Of a stretch of 8,323 nt of DNA, positions 6,593-8,323 are shown in pieces. Made by a program: the position numbers and the translations under genes. The notes under the pieces were generated by a model. That model saw nothing but the letters and a program-made list of their open reading frames with translations, was not told where the DNA came from and did no database searches. Numbering within the stretch: position 1 is the first letter of the stretch; the number at the start of each line of letters is the position of its first letter. The DNA comes from UBA7359 sp047618295 (lineage in GTDB: Bacteria > Pseudomonadota > Gammaproteobacteria > Eutrophobiales > Eutrophobiaceae): contig JBLHKL010000096.1 in NCBI GenBank assembly GCA_047618295.1, positions 1 to 8,323 on the forward strand, given 5' to 3'.

Positions 6593-7378
6593 TTGTCGAC
6601 TACTAAAATAATTTCGTTGAATGCCAACGGCATTCGAGCCGCTGCTAGAAAAGGTTTTTTTGATTGGTTACCCCAACAAGACGCTGATGTTGTGTGTATT
6701 CAGGAAACCAAAGCACAATTTGACCAATTAGAAGCAGATCCTAGTTTCTTCCCTGACGGTTATCATCACTATTACGTTGATGCACAGAAAAAAGGCTACA
6801 GTGGGGTCGCTATTTATTGTCGCAAAAAACCCACTAAAGTTATTACTAAACTAGGTGTTGAAGAATTCGACAACGAAGGCAGATACTTAGAAGTACAATT
6901 TAACGATATCGCGATTGTGTCTCTCTATGCGCCTTCCGGCTCTTCAGGCGAAGAAAGGCAACAAGCCAAATTTCGATTTATGGGAGTGTTTATGCAACAT
7001 TTAAAGTCTCTTAAACGACGCAAACGCGAGTACATAATTTGTGGAGATTGGAATATTGCCCATAAAGAAATTGATTTGAAAAATTGGAAAGGAAATAAAA
7101 AGAATTCTGGTTTCTTACCAGAAGAGCGTGCCTGGTTGGATGATCTTTTTAATAAAGAAAATTACGTAGATGCCTTTCGTGAAGTTAATCAACAGCAAGA
7201 TCAATTTACCTGGTGGTCAAATCGAGGACAAGCCTGGGCAAACAATGTCGGCTGGAGAATTGATTATCAGATTGCTACGCCGGGCTTAAAAGGATTGGCC
7301 ATTTCAGAATCCATTTACAAAGATCAACGCTTCTCGGATCACGCACCGCTTATTTTAAATTACAAACTTTCATTGTAA
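6593..7378 (+). CDS. Exonuclease III family protein (AP endonuclease) in the crc position
   Basis: A 261-residue member of the endonuclease/exonuclease/phosphatase superfamily, similar in length to E. coli exonuclease III (268) and Pseudomonas Crc (about 259). The residues needed for exonuclease III chemistry are all present: Asn10 in SLNANG, Glu38 in QETK, Tyr112 in LYAPSG, Asp152 and Asn154 in GDWNIAH, Asp224 in WRIDYQ, and the Asp249-His250 pair in SDHAP. A magnesium-dependent AP endonuclease/3'-5' exonuclease acting in base excision repair is therefore the best call (xthA-like). Position beside pyrE, and segments such as DLKNW and FLPEERAWLDDLF, recall Crc, so crc is the alternative name. 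The start appears to be TTG at 6593: the frame has no upstream ATG before the stop at 6557-6559, and the conserved region begins at residue 5. The permease gene follows after 16 bp. Confidence 0.9.
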   Translation: MSTTKIISLNANGIRAAARKGFFDWLPQQDADVVCIQETKAQFDQLEADPSFFPDGYHHYYVDAQKKGYSGVAIYCRKKPTKVITKLGVEEFDNEGRYLEVQFNDIAIVSLYAPSGSSGEERQQAKFRFMGVFMQHLKSLKRRKREYIICGDWNIAHKEIDLKNWKGNKKNSGFLPEERAWLDDLFNKENYVDAFREVNQQQDQFTWWSNRGQAWANNVGWRIDYQIATPGLKGLAISESIYKDQRFSDHAPLILNYKLSL

Positions 7379-7394
7379 TTAATTCGCGGAATTT

Positions 7395-8323
7395 ATGAAC
7401 AATAATCTCCGTTCAAATACAGTTGCTTTATTTTTCCTGGGCATCTCTTCAGGTCTGCCAATACTTTTAGTATTTGGAACGCTTTCCGTATGGCTAAGAG
7501 AAGCTGGCATTGAACGTGCCACCATTGGTTTTTTAAGTTGGGCGGGACTGTCTTATGGGTTCAAATTCATTTGGGCACCTATTGTAGATAGTTTATCTAT
7601 TCCGCTATTAACTCCGCGCTTTGGCAGGCGTCGTTCATGGATGCTTGTCTCACAGGCGACAGTTATTGCTGCCCTAATATGGATGTCGTTATGGGATCCT
7701 CAACAAACTCATTTGAATTTTATTTTGCTTGCAACTGGTGCTGTATTACTAGGCTTTGCTTCCGCCACTCAAGATATTGTGATTGATGCTTATCGAATTG
7801 ATATTGCTCCAAATGACCAACAAGCATTATTAGCTGGTATTACTATTGCGGGTTATCGAATTGGCATGTTATTCGCTGGTGCTGGCGCATTAGAAATAAG
7901 TGCATGGGTAGGTGAAGAAAATAACTATGACTTTGCTTCTTGGCAATTGGCCTACTTATGCATGTCAGGATTTATGATCATCGGTGTTGTTACTACATTG
8001 ATAATTAAAGAGCCCCAAGTAGACATCTCGCGCACACCCATCACCAGTCAGTTGCGATTATTTTTACATTTCTTATTAATCGTTGCCGCTTTTGTTATTG
8101 CTTTTATTGTTCTAGGTAGTCTATTCAGTTATCTCAAGTCTGATGCTGCTTTTATTAATCTTTTAATTTCTGCCGTGAGATTAACAATATCTATCCTGCT
8201 TGCCATCGCTGCAGGAAATGCTTTAAGTAATTTAGGCTTGTTAAGTAAACAAGAATTCCGAGAAGTTTATATCTCTCCGTTTGAAGATTTTTTTACTCGT
8301 TATGGGAAACTAGCTTTATGGCT
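7395..8323 (+). CDS. ampG: AmpG-like muropeptide MFS transporter, N-terminal part (3' end cut by window edge)
   Basis: The first 309 codons of an inner-membrane permease, open to the window edge. It resembles AmpG, which imports anhydromuropeptides (GlcNAc-anhydroMurNAc peptides) for cell-wall recycling and so affects ampC beta-lactamase induction in species that have it. Matching stretches include GISSGLP (16-22), FKFIWAPIVD (57-66), the basic loop FGRRRSW (76-82), SATQDIVIDAYRID (123-136) and GYRIGML (153-159). Hydrophobic membrane segments alternate with short loops. After EP (206-207), extra hydrophobic segments at about 220-245 and 255-280 come before SPFEDFFTRYGKLALW (294-309), which aligns with the loop before TM7 in E. 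coli AmpG. The ATG at 7395 starts 16 bp after the exonuclease gene, suggesting co-transcription, with a weak CGGAA before it. The symbol is by similarity; a PAT-family relative with another substrate is possible. Confidence 0.82.
   Translation, partial: MNNNLRSNTVALFFLGISSGLPILLVFGTLSVWLREAGIERATIGFLSWAGLSYGFKFIWAPIVDSLSIPLLTPRFGRRRSWMLVSQATVIAALIWMSLWDPQQTHLNFILLATGAVLLGFASATQDIVIDAYRIDIAPNDQQALLAGITIAGYRIGMLFAGAGALEISAWVGEENNYDFASWQLAYLCMSGFMIIGVVTTLIIKEPQVDISRTPITSQLRLFLHFLLIVAAFVIAFIVLGSLFSYLKSDAAFINLLISAVRLTISILLAIAAGNALSNLGLLSKQEFREVYISPFEDFFTRYGKLALW

Noticed and set aside
1..8323. Search for CRISPR repeats, insertion sequence ends, tRNA genes, phage or defence genes
   Set aside because: No direct repeat arrays, terminal inverted repeats, tRNA-like folds or defence motifs were seen by eye; all but very short gaps are filled by recognised genes.

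Overview
The window reads as an ordinary, densely packed housekeeping stretch of a gammaproteobacterial chromosome. It is AT-rich by eye (no base count was run). The strongest taxonomic clue is gene order: radC / coaBC-dut-algC-argB / pyrE / exonuclease III-like. From memory, this is the order of the Pseudomonas radC-dfp-dut-algC-argB-...-pyrE-crc region. E. coli shares only the radC-dfp-dut and pyrE parts. The AT-rich composition and the protein sequences do not look like Pseudomonas itself, so an AT-rich relative elsewhere in the Gammaproteobacteria is more likely. No species is claimed.

Layout. Bases 1-485 hold the 3' end of bioF (+; biotin synthesis). It meets the end of radC (-; 486-1154) with no base between the two stop codons. 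A 61-bp divergent spacer separates radC from a plus-strand block: coaBC (1216-2442), dut (2423-2890, overlapping coaBC by 20 bp), algC (2923-4296) and argB (4303-5187). This is probably one operon covering coenzyme A synthesis, dUTP removal, mannose/glucose phosphate interconversion and arginine synthesis. The end of argB overlaps by 14 bp the end of a minus-strand gene (5174-5803) for a small exported DUF4124/coiled-coil protein, which lies downstream of pyrE (-; 5875-6513). After a 79-bp divergent spacer come an exonuclease III/Crc-family gene (6593-7378) and the 5' part of an AmpG-like muropeptide permease (7395 to the window edge), both on plus.

Common threads are nucleotide precursor supply (dut, pyrE), DNA repair or repair-like proteins (radC, exonuclease III), cofactors (bioF, coaBC) and the cell envelope (algC, the DUF4124 protein, ampG). 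There is almost no spare DNA: no gap exceeds 79 bp. I saw no tRNA, rRNA, CRISPR array, insertion sequence or phage gene.

I did not find an undescribed system. The points most worth a second look are: the gene in the crc position keeps the whole exonuclease III catalytic set; none of the nine visible start codons has a strong Shine-Dalgarno sequence, while some have a -10-like box almost on top of the start; two convergent gene pairs have no terminator space; the AmpG-like protein carries extra hydrophobic segments; and an A-rich slippery tract lies inside the CoaB domain.
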